64,000 nucleotides of DNA from Candidatus Thiodiazotropha sp. 'RUGA' (GCA_016842065.1 JAEPDS010000011.1:1-64000); one strand, 5' to 3'; numbered from the stretch's first letter, positions 8,831 to 16,393 are shown. Program-made: numbers and translations. Notes: a model not told the origin generated them from the sequence alone.

Positions 8831-9475
8831 TTGAACACACTCAACACATCCGAGAGCAATCCCGGCGAAGCCAAAGGCAACTACTCCCAGGCAGCCTATC
8901 GGGATCATGAAAGCCTATTCAATGAACTGACGGAACAGGAGATCCAAAGCGCTGTGCGCAAAAAGTCATCCACGGCAACCAAACTGGCAAGAAACGCACC
9001 GCAACAGCATCGTGGGGAGATGGAAAAGCTGTTCAAACTCTCGCTGTTCATTCACCAGCGTTTTGAAGAGATCCATAAGCTGCCGCAAAAGGATATCCAC
9101 GGCGCGATCACCATCTTTCTCTATGGCATCTGGTCGATCTACAACCAGGGCGCCACCATCCCCGGCAAGCAGTTCGACAAACTGGTCAAACAGACCCGGG
9201 ATACCATGCGTGAAAGAGCCGAGTTTCTCAAAGCGTATGAGAAATCGACCAGCGGCAACCGCTCAGCCCTCTATGAGACCTTCGCCATGGTCGGTAACTG
9301 GTTGCTGATGATTCAACACCACCTCACCTCACAACCGGACGAGACCGCATTGAACAATGTCAAAATCATGGTCAGAGAGATCATCACCCGCAGCCTGAAG
9401 ATTGAACCCGAGTCGATCTCCATCAGCCAGGAAGGCGATCTGATCATCACCGAGCAGAACCGCACAACCCAGTAA
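8831..9475 (+). CDS. Paralogue A of a tandem pair, DUF6683-like (tentative)
   Basis: Function unknown. All-helical protein of 214 aa without a signal peptide, so probably cytoplasmic. The conserved core 'IFLYGIWSIYNQGATIP' and 'ETFAMVGNWLLMI' align without large gaps with the next gene's 'SFLYGIWSAYNEGAEIP' and 'EYLAMTGNWMVMF', so the two arose by duplication. This pattern resembles the DUF6683 family, but I could not test it. TTG start with GAGGTAACC just upstream; the neighbour starts 12 bases after the stop, so they form an operon. Both end with 'ISQEGDL/QL'. Confidence 0.75.
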   Translation: MNTLNTSESNPGEAKGNYSQAAYRDHESLFNELTEQEIQSAVRKKSSTATKLARNAPQQHRGEMEKLFKLSLFIHQRFEEIHKLPQKDIHGAITIFLYGIWSIYNQGATIPGKQFDKLVKQTRDTMRERAEFLKAYEKSTSGNRSALYETFAMVGNWLLMIQHHLTSQPDETALNNVKIMVREIITRSLKIEPESISISQEGDLIITEQNRTTQ

Positions 9476-9487
9476 AGGATTAACAAG

Positions 9488-10237
9488 ATGAACATCAGGC
9501 TACAGCTCTCCCGTCTGTTACTGGGGGGATTTCTCTCCACCTGTTCCACCATGATCAACAGTGCGCCGGCTGACAACACTGCGGCAACACCAGGCTTCCT
9601 GGTGGATGGCTTCGATCAGCTGTTTGAGCAACCAGTAAAGGCCCCAACCATCGGCAGCCTTCAAAGCAGTGGGGATGCGGGCAAACGTTTCGTTGAGGAA
9701 CTGAGCACCATCACGCCCCAGGACATCCAGGCCGCCTCAAACAACAGATCCGCAACGGCCACCCAGTTGGCCGGCAACTTCCCGGAAGCCAACCGGGCCA
9801 ATATGGAGAAGATATTCAACATCGCCCTGTTCGTTCAAAAGAGGATAGAACAGGCGGCAAGGGTACCTGAAGGTGACATTCCAACCGCTACAGCCTCATT
9901 TCTCTATGGCATCTGGTCCGCCTACAACGAAGGAGCCGAGATACCGGAGCAGAATCTGCTGCACCTGCACAAGCAGGTGGCGCAACTCATTGCGAGCAAT
10001 CAACCCCTGAGTGAGGGCCTGCAGAACGCCAACCAGACCGATCGACAGAAACTCTACGAATACCTTGCCATGACCGGCAATTGGATGGTGATGTTCCAGG
10101 ACACCTTCAAGAAAGGCCCGGACCAGAAAATGGTGACAAACATCAAAAACATGGCAAGAGAACTACTACAGGCCAGTTTCAAGATCGACGTGGAGAAGCT
10201 TCATATCAGTCAGGAGGGGCAGCTGTCGATGTTGTAG
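9488..10237 (+). CDS. Paralogue B of the tandem pair, exported
   Basis: Second member of the duplicated pair, 249 aa. It differs from paralogue A in its N-terminus, which has a signal-peptide-like segment ('LQLSRLLLGGFLSTCSTM', then a likely cut near 'NSAPA') and a linker of about 50 residues; the protein is therefore probably periplasmic. The core 'ASFLYGIWSAYNEGAEIP' and the C-terminal 'HISQEGQLSML' match paralogue A. A pair with one cytoplasmic and one exported copy suggests a shared ligand or partner in two compartments (inference). A hairpin (repeat family B) directly follows and may end transcription. Confidence 0.75.
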   Translation: MNIRLQLSRLLLGGFLSTCSTMINSAPADNTAATPGFLVDGFDQLFEQPVKAPTIGSLQSSGDAGKRFVEELSTITPQDIQAASNNRSATATQLAGNFPEANRANMEKIFNIALFVQKRIEQAARVPEGDIPTATASFLYGIWSAYNEGAEIPEQNLLHLHKQVAQLIASNQPLSEGLQNANQTDRQKLYEYLAMTGNWMVMFQDTFKKGPDQKMVTNIKNMARELLQASFKIDVEKLHISQEGQLSML

Positions 10238-10252
10238 CCACCTCACCCCTTT

Positions 10253-10273
10253 GGGTGGGGCCATGCCCCACCC
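10253..10273. repeat. Dispersed repeat family B, palindromic GGGTGGGGC unit
   Basis: GGGTGGGGCC-A-TGCCCCACCC, a near-perfect palindrome 15 bases after the stop of paralogue B. Related units occur at 21888, 43631 and as an inverted pair at 57103-57169. It could act as a terminator hairpin here, though no T-run follows. Confidence 0.7.
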
Positions 10274-10859
10274 AGAGTAAATCGATTCCGTACCCAAACT
10301 GACGTGATTCCTTTTAGCAAAAAGAAAGCCTGCCATAAACTAAAGTGAATTTATTTCACTGATTTCCTGCCCATCCAACCTCAACCATTATTCTAATCAC
10401 TGTTTTTTTTGCTACCTTTTCAATAACTTATAATAACACTGTTGATAGTAGACTCTAACCTATGATGAGACCCCAGCTCCACCAGGCGAGTGGTATATGT
10501 TGAGAATCAAAACGAAATGCTCTAAAAAGGAAGTCACAACTATTATGACCTAATCACAGGGATGCTTCTCATTATGGAAATTGAGAACTCGATTGACCCA
10601 ACAGATGTTTCTACTTGCAGTAATCAAAATACAGCTGCAGTAACACACTGCAGAATAATTACCCCTTTAGGATTCTTACACTTAATCCACCTGTTGCTTA
10701 CTGGCCCGACTTTTAAGTTCCCAATAAAGTCCCGTCGAGACATACGCCTTATCTGCAGGTTTATGAGAACTTTATGCATGATATTCCAATATCAGCGCGA
10801 GCAATATATTCCAATATCGGCGACAGTAAGATAATCAGCTGTTATGTGCAAGGAGAATC
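10274..10859. other. AT-rich stretch upstream of the cassette array
   Basis: Noticeably AT-rich. It contains a 90-aa ORF (10562-10834) with no family features and many rare-looking Cys/His residues; I do not call it. Near the right end is the near-direct repeat ATATTCCAATATCRGCG (10782 and 10806). GTTATGT at 10841-10847, nineteen bases before the first cassette gene, matches the right core box seen at attC-8 and may be the boundary of the first cassette or the attI remnant. No integrase gene is present here on either strand. Confidence 0.5.
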
Positions 10860-11180
10860 ATGAGCTGTGATCAATGCTTAAGACTAATATCAGGAACTCC
10901 AATAAAATTACCGACTGATCTTAAACGGGCTATAAAGAAGGCAGATGAGGCAGTAAAAAAGGGAGTTCTAAAGTATGAGGGTGCAGGCCAATTAGGTGAG
11001 CCATTCGAGGAATTAGCACGAGGTAGTCACTGGGGGGATGTAGTTGATAACTATTTTTCATGCACATCATGTGGCCAAAAGTTTAACCTTTATGCAGAAA
11101 CTTATCACGGAGCTGGTGGAGCATTTGAGAAAATCGCTTGTATCAAGGAAACGCTACAGGGTGATACATATGGCACATAA
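10860..11180 (+). CDS. Cassette 1: Cys-pair protein, 106 aa
   Basis: Integron-cassette gene of unknown function. Two CxxC pairs ('SCDQCL' at the N-terminus and 'SCTSCGQKFNLY' near residue 67) suggest a bound zinc ion. The region 'YAETYHGAGGAFEKI' follows the second pair. It is soluble, without a signal peptide. ATG start with AAGGAGAATC directly upstream, an excellent SD. The stop codon TAA is part of the left end of attC-1. Base composition is AT-richer than the flanking chromosome, as in the other cassettes. Confidence 0.75.
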   Translation: MSCDQCLRLISGTPIKLPTDLKRAIKKADEAVKKGVLKYEGAGQLGEPFEELARGSHWGDVVDNYFSCTSCGQKFNLYAETYHGAGGAFEKIACIKETLQGDTYGT

Positions 11181-11241
11181 CCAGACGCTCCAGCCGACGT
11201 CGGCGTTACCACGCCTCCTCGGCTGAGCTTGGTCGTTAGCT
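11175..11241 (+). other. attC-1
   Basis: 67-bp integron recombination site: left core ACATAAC, inner inverted repeats CAGCCGA...CGGCTGAG, right core GTTAGCT. Almost the same sequence as attC-3. The next cassette gene starts 20 bases later. Confidence 0.85.
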
Positions 11242-11261
11242 CTAAAGGTGCCATTGGAAAA

Positions 11262-11855
11262 ATGACTGCACAAGCATCTGATATTTTCATTTATAAAGAT
11301 GACCACTTCAATTTAGTGGCTTATTCCAATGGAGAGCCATTTGATCCAACAAGCTATGGATATAGTCCTGTTATGGCAAGCACTGCATGTTGGAGAGGCT
11401 ATCTTTGTGAATACAAAATAGAAAATGGAGAACTTTTACTAGATAAACTATATATCAACCATCAAGAATCAGATTTACCTGTGTTACAAAAAAAGCAGCC
11501 TCCAAATTTGAATGGTTCAGTGGCTTCTGTAACAAAAAATAAAAGTTTTATTGGCAGATGGTTATTCGAGGATATTAATATGCCTTTAGCGTACACCGGT
11601 GGCTTGGTCGTCGCTCAAGGCTTTATTAGGTCGTTGTATGTCCATATGGGTTTTCATCCCGCATGGAAGTATGAAGAAGTACATGAGCTAGTTTTTGAGT
11701 CAGGGCATCTGATATCGGAATCCGACTTAAGCAGCAGGATGGTTGACGTCAGAAAGAAAGCCGAAGGTGACACAATGCAAATAAACGGAACACCATCAAA
11801 AAAAGAGATTGAGGTATGGATAGCCGAGTGTTTTCGTAGGGATTACAAGAGATGA
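11262..11855 (+). CDS. Cassette 2: hypothetical protein, about 197 aa
   Basis: Not recognised beyond being a cassette protein. The start was moved from a TTG inside attC-1 (11229) to the ATG at 11262, which gives 'MTAQASDIFIYKDDHF'. The N-terminal half looks like a beta-rich domain ('TACWRGYLCEYKIENGELLLDKL'), the middle has 'GRWLFEDINMPLAYTGGLVVAQGF', and the C-terminus is helical and charged. No signal peptide or catalytic motif is obvious. It could be an immunity-like or structural protein; nothing in the sequence decides this. Confidence 0.75.
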   Translation: MTAQASDIFIYKDDHFNLVAYSNGEPFDPTSYGYSPVMASTACWRGYLCEYKIENGELLLDKLYINHQESDLPVLQKKQPPNLNGSVASVTKNKSFIGRWLFEDINMPLAYTGGLVVAQGFIRSLYVHMGFHPAWKYEEVHELVFESGHLISESDLSSRMVDVRKKAEGDTMQINGTPSKKEIEVWIAECFRRDYKR

Positions 11856-11931
11856 GCTAACAAGCACATGCATAGGAAGTCAAAAGCGACGCTTCGCTAT
11901 GCTTTTGCCTCCTGTGATGTGAGCGTTATGC
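11855..11931 (+). other. attC-2
   Basis: 77 bp between left core AGCTAAC and right core GTTATGC. Inner pairing CACAT/ATGTG and GTCAAAAGC/GCTTTTGCC supports a folded bottom strand. Different sequence from attC-1 and attC-3 on either side. Confidence 0.8.
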
Positions 11932-11943
11932 ACTTAAATACCA

Positions 11944-12351
11944 ATGAACTACGAAGAACTATCAGAAAAATACCAAGAAGCAATTAACATGAGCGATAGC
12001 AATAATGCTCATAAAATAATTACTTCTATAGTTAGAGAGGCAGCTTGTAATTTTCCACGGGATAATGAAGAGGCTTTATCCTGGTTTAAAAATGCGCTTA
12101 AGCATGAATCAAAAAAGTGGTTTGTGGCAAAAGTACTAACAAAAGTTAATCCGGTTCCGCAAGCTTTATTTGAGGATTTGGTTTTATCGGCACTTTTGGA
12201 GCGAAATCCAAGCTCTAATAGGTATCTGATAGAGCCTTGTGTAAAAACATTTGGAGTACAAGAAGTTTTGTCAAAAATGGAAGAGTTATCTTCACTACAG
12301 GAGATAGTTGACAATAATGGTTTCGAGCAAGTTAAGTACTGGGTTAGGTAA
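11944..12351 (+). CDS. Cassette 3: helical repeat-like protein, 135 aa
   Basis: Unknown function. Entirely helical by composition, with repeated helix-turn-helix spacing ('EALSWFKNALKHESKKWFVAKVL', 'FEDLVLSALLERNPSSNRYLIEPCV') as in HEAT/ARM-type proteins. Soluble and acidic. ATG start 12 bases after attC-2. It ends in TAA just before the left core of attC-3. It lies directly upstream of the reverse transcriptase cassette in the same orientation, so the two may be co-transcribed. Confidence 0.7.
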   Translation: MNYEELSEKYQEAINMSDSNNAHKIITSIVREAACNFPRDNEEALSWFKNALKHESKKWFVAKVLTKVNPVPQALFEDLVLSALLERNPSSNRYLIEPCVKTFGVQEVLSKMEELSSLQEIVDNNGFEQVKYWVR

Positions 12352-12354
12352 AAT

Positions 12355-12421
12355 GCATAACCAGCAGCTTCAGCCGACGTCGGCGCTGTTGCGCCTCCTC
12401 GGCTGAGCTTGGGCGTTAGCC
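12355..12421 (+). other. attC-3
   Basis: 67 bp, GCATAAC to GTTAGCC, with CAGCCGACGTCGGCG and CGCCTCCTCGGCTGAG arms. Nearly identical to attC-1 over its length, the clearest sequence proof that these are cassette sites. Confidence 0.9.
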
Positions 12422-12440
12422 AAAAATACAAGAGAAGGAA

Positions 12441-14015
12441 ATGCTTACACTTCAGGAAGGCAGCCTAAACTGGGCTTTAAATCACGCTCTAAATGTTGGG
12501 GATACTGATGTATTCCCAGCACCATTCGAGTATGAAGCCATTAGACATGACTGGGATGCAGTAAGGTCAGAATTAGCTGAAGTGAATGTACTAGAGTGGG
12601 CGACCCGCCCTGCAAGAGCTCTTTTATCTCCAAAAGCAAAATATGGTTTCAGGGTAATAACTCAACTTGATCCAATTGATTTCTTAATATATTCATCTTT
12701 GGTCTACGAAATTTCTGGTGACCTTGAAGCGCGGAGGCTACCTATTGCTGATGAGGTCGTGTTTTCTTATCGCGTTGACACAAACCAAGATGGGCAATTG
12801 TATTCCCCTGAAGTAGGCTACCGATCCTTCTTGAGTCGGTGTCGTGAAAAACTGCGTCAATATACAGATAACTGCTTCGTCGCCACTGCCGATATCTCTG
12901 ATTTTTACTCAAGAATTTATCACCATAGACTAGAAAACGCGTTACGTGCAGCCACGCCAAGAACCTCTCACGTAAACGCTATTATGGGTCTACTCTCCGG
13001 CTGGAACGGTACAGAGACATTTGGAATACCTGTAGGCTGCGCTGCATCTCGCGTGCTTGCGGAAATTACGCTTTCAGATGTTGATGAGGCGCTTCTGGCA
13101 AATGGTGTTGACTTTATTCGTTTTAATGACGATTACCGTATTTTTGCAACAAGCCAAGCTCAAGCATATCAACATGTTGCATTCTTGGCAGAGACGCTCT
13201 TCCGAAACCACGGTCTTTCGCTCCAGCCTCAAAAAACCTCTGTCCAGGATGCACCATCTTTTAGAGACCAGTATCTCGCAACTCCATTGGATAGAGAAAT
13301 GGACTCTCTTCATGAGAGATTTCAGGAGCTCATAGAAGAACTAGGTTTAGAGAGTTGGTACGAAGAGATAGATTATGATGATCTAACGGAAGAGCAACAG
13401 GAACTCGTAGACGCGCTTAATCTTGTTGAGCTATTCAGAGACGAAGCATCATCTGATGAGCCAGACATACCCGTCATACGATTCTGTTTGCGGCGACTCG
13501 GTCAATTAGGTGATGCCAGTGCAGTCGATGATGTATTCGAAAGCTTGGAGTCCATTACTCCCGCCTTTGTTGATGTAATTGAATATATCTCCAACCTGAG
13601 ATATCTGAATATTACTTCACGTTCCGAACTCGGAGGGCGTCTACTAGACCTATTGGATGATTCCATAGTTAGTGAGCTAGCTTATCATCGAATGTGGATA
13701 ATGAATCTGTTCACGTCTTCACGAGAATGGGACAACGAAAATAGGTTCGTAAACTTATATAACCGTGAAAATGACCAAGCATGTAAGAGAAAGCTGATAC
13801 TAGCTATGGGGCGCTCACAACAAACACATTGGTTTCAATCTCAATGGCGTACATTGTTTGAGCACCCACACTGGCAAAGGCGAGCCGTACTAGCCGCAGC
13901 GAGCTGCATGCCTGCAGATGCTCGTCGGCACTGGTACAGATCAGTTGAGCCTCAGCTTGATGTTTTGGAACGCGCAGTCATGCGGTGGGCAAGGAGTAAC
14001 CCATTCAGTGGCTAA
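12441..14015 (+). CDS. Cassette 4: reverse transcriptase with helical C-terminal domain
   Basis: RNA-directed DNA polymerase, 524 aa, encoded in an integron cassette. RT motifs are in order and intact: the first catalytic Asp in 'ATADISDFYSRIYHHRLENAL' (Asp about 151), motif B 'GIPVGCAASRVLAE' (from about 195), the catalytic pair in 'FIRFNDDYRIFA' (Asp 230-231; FNDD instead of the usual YxDD), and 'NHGLSLQPQKTSV' downstream. Residues about 300-524 are helical with HEAT-like spacing and have no maturase or endonuclease motif, so this is not a group II intron protein. The architecture resembles the UG/Abi-type RTs (DRT, AbiK and relatives), known as antiphage proteins; the exact clade cannot be set here. 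No retron msr/msd-like RNA is evident upstream, where only 19 bases separate attC-3 from the ATG. Confidence 0.9.
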   Translation: MLTLQEGSLNWALNHALNVGDTDVFPAPFEYEAIRHDWDAVRSELAEVNVLEWATRPARALLSPKAKYGFRVITQLDPIDFLIYSSLVYEISGDLEARRLPIADEVVFSYRVDTNQDGQLYSPEVGYRSFLSRCREKLRQYTDNCFVATADISDFYSRIYHHRLENALRAATPRTSHVNAIMGLLSGWNGTETFGIPVGCAASRVLAEITLSDVDEALLANGVDFIRFNDDYRIFATSQAQAYQHVAFLAETLFRNHGLSLQPQKTSVQDAPSFRDQYLATPLDREMDSLHERFQELIEELGLESWYEEIDYDDLTEEQQELVDALNLVELFRDEASSDEPDIPVIRFCLRRLGQLGDASAVDDVFESLESITPAFVDVIEYISNLRYLNITSRSELGGRLLDLLDDSIVSELAYHRMWIMNLFTSSREWDNENRFVNLYNRENDQACKRKLILAMGRSQQTHWFQSQWRTLFEHPHWQRRAVLAAASCMPADARRHWYRSVEPQLDVLERAVMRWARSNPFSG

Positions 14016-14090
14016 CAATGCCGTAAACTCGGACGCATTTTTCGTTCGCTGCGCTCACTACAAATGCGCCGGTTACGGAGAGCGTTAGGC
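14010..14090 (+). other. attC-4
   Basis: 81 bp from GGCTAAC, which overlaps the RT stop codon, to GTTAGGC. Inner arms GACGCATTT / AAATGCGCC and CGTAAACTC / GGTTACGGAG pair. A textbook right core. Confidence 0.9.
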
Positions 14091-14097
14091 AATCACA

Positions 14098-14493
14098 ATG
14101 TGCGAGACCGATCTCAAAACCGAAGCGGGTAAGGCTCGTAGCGTATTTGACAAACATGCTACTGAAACTAGTGATCTATTTAAGGCGTTCCCTCGGGGAA
14201 GCTGCGGCAATGCTAGTTTGCTGCTGGGTAATTGGCTAACGCGTTGTGGATTCAAAAACATTCAGGTTGTATTGGCGAAAAAGGAAGAGGGGCCAAGTCA
14301 TTCTTGGCTGATCGTTGGTGGTTACATTGTCGATATCACTGCTGATCAATTTGAAGAACAAGGCTATGGCCTATATCCATTGAATAGCGAATACCATGCA
14401 GCATTCTCAGAACAAGAGGAAGGTTCATTGGATCTAGGAATTTCTCTCGAAGAACCATACGAAATATTTTCGAGATTCATGGAAGATGCCTAA
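14098..14493 (+). CDS. Cassette 5: transglutaminase-like cysteine protein, 131 aa
   Basis: Small protein with an apparent Cys-His-Asp arrangement: 'RGSCGNASLLLGNWL' (Cys at the start of a helix), 'GPSHSWLIVGGYIVDITADQF' (His, then Asp on the next strand). This order matches the transglutaminase/papain-like fold, in which the Cys helix is followed by His and Asp strands. It is predicted to be soluble and could cleave or cross-link a peptide or act on an amide. Cassette genes of this kind are occasionally seen, but no substrate is known. ATG eight bases after the attC-4 core. Confidence 0.75.
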   Translation: MCETDLKTEAGKARSVFDKHATETSDLFKAFPRGSCGNASLLLGNWLTRCGFKNIQVVLAKKEEGPSHSWLIVGGYIVDITADQFEEQGYGLYPLNSEYHAAFSEQEEGSLDLGISLEEPYEIFSRFMEDA

Positions 14494-14550
14494 CCAGTCG
14501 CACCAAAGGGACGCTCGTTTCACTCGCGCCCCTGTGCTCAAACGTTATAA
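14488..14550 (+). other. attC-5
   Basis: 63 bp from perfect left core GCCTAAC to right core GTTATAA, with GTCGCACCAAAGGGACGC... / ...GCGCCCCTGTGCTC arms. Confidence 0.85.
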
Positions 14551-14557
14551 CTAAGAA

Positions 14558-14938
14558 ATGGACTCAGAAACTCAATTCACATTCTCTGGCAGAATAAGAA
14601 GCATAGGTCACGCAATTGAGGGCATCAAAATTGTACTCTTTACACAACACAATGCATGGGTTCATTTGGCAGCCACATTGTCAGTAGTTGTTGCTGGAAT
14701 TTACTTTTCAATAACTCCAAATGAGTGGGTTTGGTTGGTAGTTGCAATAGTAATAGTCTGGGTCTCAGAGGCACTGAATACAGCTTTTGAATTGCTATGT
14801 GATGTAGCATCACCAGAGTTTCATCCTATAGTTAAAAAGAGCAAAGATGTGGCAGCGGGAGCTGTGCTAATAAGTGCAATTGGTTCAATAGTTATAGGGA
14901 GTATCGTCTTTTTGCCTTACGTATTGAATGGCGTATGA
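14558..14938 (+). CDS. Cassette 6: DgkA-like diacylglycerol/undecaprenol kinase
   Basis: Integral membrane lipid kinase of the DgkA family (126 aa, usual size). Three transmembrane segments are visible (about residues 33-52, 55-75 and 95-120). The family signature 'SEALNTAFELLCDVAS' with the Glu and Asn used for ATP/Mg binding is present, followed by 'KKSKDVAAGAVLISAIG'. An early 'HNAWVHL' also fits. The sequence is closer to the undecaprenol-kinase style than to E. coli DgkA. It would phosphorylate a lipid alcohol at the inner membrane. An unusual cargo for a gene cassette; a chromosomal housekeeping copy presumably exists elsewhere. Confidence 0.88.
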   Translation: MDSETQFTFSGRIRSIGHAIEGIKIVLFTQHNAWVHLAATLSVVVAGIYFSITPNEWVWLVVAIVIVWVSEALNTAFELLCDVASPEFHPIVKKSKDVAAGAVLISAIGSIVIGSIVFLPYVLNGV

Positions 14939-14948
14939 TCAATAAAAG

Positions 14949-15062
14949 TTATAACAAGTGCGTCAACACGGAAAGCCCACTTCGCGGCCATTTTTGTGGC
15001 GTCGTTTCACTGTGCCACAAAACTGTCCACTCCGTGGCCTTCCGGTTACGCGGGCGTTAGAG
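14949..15062 (+). other. attC-6, long
   Basis: About 114 bp from TTATAAC to GTTAGAG, the size of long VCR-type sites. Contains a strong internal hairpin: TTTTGTGGC...GCCACAAAA, with AGCCCACTTCGCGGCC and TCCACTCCGTGGCC outside it. Confidence 0.8.
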
Positions 15063-15070
15063 CCACACAA

Positions 15071-15493
15071 ATGGATATAAAGAAAATCAAATCTCTGAGT
15101 ATTTTTAGAATATATATACTGTTTGCTGTAATTGGCATTATAAATTTCGGCATTTCTATTCTAAATGCGTCATCAGAAATGCAATCACTTTTTAGTATCT
15201 TTGCCATTGCGACGGCAGCATTTCTTATTCTGGGTGGCATACTGGCGTGGCTTGCCCAATCTGGAGCTAAATGGGCAATAATTACTTTCGGTATGTATTG
15301 CGTTTATCGTATAGGCGATTATTTTTTGGGCTATCTCTATCGAGAAGCATTGCCTCAATCCTTTATTGGTTGGGGCCAAGCTATTTTTGTTGTATTTAGT
15401 TGGATGTTTTTGCTCTGGTTAACAGTGGCAAAGGGGTCTAACAAGCGGCGCAACACGGACTCCAGCGATGACGCGCCTTCGCCGGCTCGCTGA
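15071..15493 (+). CDS. Cassette 7: four-helix membrane protein reading through attC
   Basis: Unknown inner-membrane protein, 141 aa, with four hydrophobic segments. The start was moved from 14996 (inside attC-6) to the ATG at 15071. There is no stop before attC-7: translation crosses the left core ('GSN' encoded by GGGTCTAAC) and most of the stem, giving the hydrophilic tail 'KRRNTDSSDDAPSPAR', and ends at a TGA three bases before the right core. The tail is therefore encoded by the recombination site. The next ORF can start at the ATG overlapping that right core. Confidence 0.75.
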   Translation: MDIKKIKSLSIFRIYILFAVIGIINFGISILNASSEMQSLFSIFAIATAAFLILGGILAWLAQSGAKWAIITFGMYCVYRIGDYFLGYLYREALPQSFIGWGQAIFVVFSWMFLLWLTVAKGSNKRRNTDSSDDAPSPAR

Positions 15494-15502
15494 ATGTTAG
15501 GC
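15436..15502 (+). other. attC-7 (overlaps cassette 7 coding sequence)
   Basis: 67 bp from GTCTAAC to GTTAGGC. Arms GCGGCGCAACACGGACTCC / ...GCGCCTTCGCCGGCTCGCTG pair partly. Lies inside the open frame of cassette 7. Confidence 0.8.
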
Positions 15503-15535
15503 TCAAAAAGAAGAGAAACGAGATTGAAGGCATTC

Positions 15536-15991
15536 ATGTTATTCATAGCTGGAGCAGTCACAGCTGGGATGATAATTCTCGGATCACAGTATTTTGCAAA
15601 AGCTCAGCGTTCGTTAAGTACAGATCAACATAAAAGTGTGATGAGAATACTTGTAAAAAATGAACTACACCAATTAGTTCAACAAATAGAATATTATCAC
15701 TTGGTAAACGCTAAATATCCTATATCATTGAAAGAGCTAAATAAAAATAATATTGGACTTGCAATAGATCCCTATACGCGCTCAGCTAATTGCACCCAAG
15801 AATATTTCTACTTTGTGGAATCAGACAATAGTGGATATTTTTTGAGATCAAGTGGCCCAGACCACAAAGTATTTACGATGGACGATATAGAGCCAGTTGT
15901 GGAGAAACACGCGATTGGTAGAATTGGACTTAAAGTTACATGGAATAGTACTTCTAGCTATCCTAAAACACAGTGCTATGAATGGGACTAA
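15536..15991 (+). CDS. Cassette 8: single-anchor protein, pseudopilin-like
   Basis: N-terminal membrane anchor ('MLFIAGAVTAGMIILGSQYF') followed by a periplasmic domain of about 130 residues. The domain pattern 'QIEYYHLVNAKYPISLKEL...IDPYTR...YFYFVES..SGYFLRSSGPDHKVFTMDDI' resembles the C-terminal domain of type II secretion pseudopilin GspG (DPxG..Y.Y, SxGxD, DDI). No GFxxxE prepilin site is visible, so it is not a normal pseudopilin. The ATG at 15536 has GAAGG six bases upstream; the track's start at 15494 lies within attC-7 and would add 14 basic residues. Confidence 0.72.
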   Translation: MLFIAGAVTAGMIILGSQYFAKAQRSLSTDQHKSVMRILVKNELHQLVQQIEYYHLVNAKYPISLKELNKNNIGLAIDPYTRSANCTQEYFYFVESDNSGYFLRSSGPDHKVFTMDDIEPVVEKHAIGRIGLKVTWNSTSSYPKTQCYEWD

Positions 15992-16069
15992 GCCTAACAA
16001 GATAATCGACATCATTCGCACCTCACTTGGAAGTTCACTTTGTCCACGCCAGTTATTACAACGTTATGT
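15992..16069 (+). other. attC-8
   Basis: 78 bp from perfect left core GCCTAAC to GTTATGT. Inner pairing is weaker than in attC-3 to attC-5. Confidence 0.75.
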
Positions 16070-16084
16070 TTGTTTCAGGAAAAA

Positions 16085-16393
16085 ATGAAATCGAATCAGC
16101 ATGAACTAAAAACAAAGGCATACACCATAGTTTATGGTGGGTTGTTTGCTATTTTTGTGGCCGTGATAGTTTTAAGTTCAATTCTACCCCTCACAATCCT
16201 CGGCACCCCAATAGTCTTAGTACTCTTTATTCTTGCCGTAATTGTTTGGTATGCACTGTTAATAAAAGCAGTTCCAAGATGTCAGAACTGTGGAATGGGA
16301 TTTTTCTCATTAATTGAAATTGGCAGTTTTCCTGTGGTTGTAAAGCCTTGGGTAGGAAATACATGTTCAAGTTGTGGCGCTCCCTTAAAGTAA
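16085..16393 (+). CDS. Cassette 9: two-helix membrane protein with zinc ribbon
   Basis: 102-aa protein with two transmembrane segments (about residues 14-35 and 40-60) and a C-terminal domain holding two Cys pairs ('CQNCGMGF' and 'CSSCGAPLK'), a probable zinc ribbon. The start was moved from GTG 16040, which lies in attC-8, to ATG 16085, with AGGA eight bases upstream. Function unknown; the combination resembles cassette 14, where the ribbon is N-terminal. Confidence 0.75.
   Translation: MKSNQHELKTKAYTIVYGGLFAIFVAVIVLSSILPLTILGTPIVLVLFILAVIVWYALLIKAVPRCQNCGMGFFSLIEIGSFPVVVKPWVGNTCSSCGAPLK

Noticed and set aside
8436-8834. 132-aa TTG ORF
   Set aside because: Overlaps the paralogue A start; no domain; low confidence that it is translated.
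10562-10834. 90-aa ORF before the cassette array
   Set aside because: No SD, no domain, lies in AT-rich repeat-containing DNA.
12422-12440. Retron-type non-coding RNA upstream of the RT
   Set aside because: Only 19 bases lie between attC-3 and the start codon, too short for an msr/msd; the attC itself does not show the retron pattern.
14996-15070. Upstream start for cassette 7 protein
   Set aside because: Lies inside attC-6; the ATG at 15071 fits the cassette layout better.
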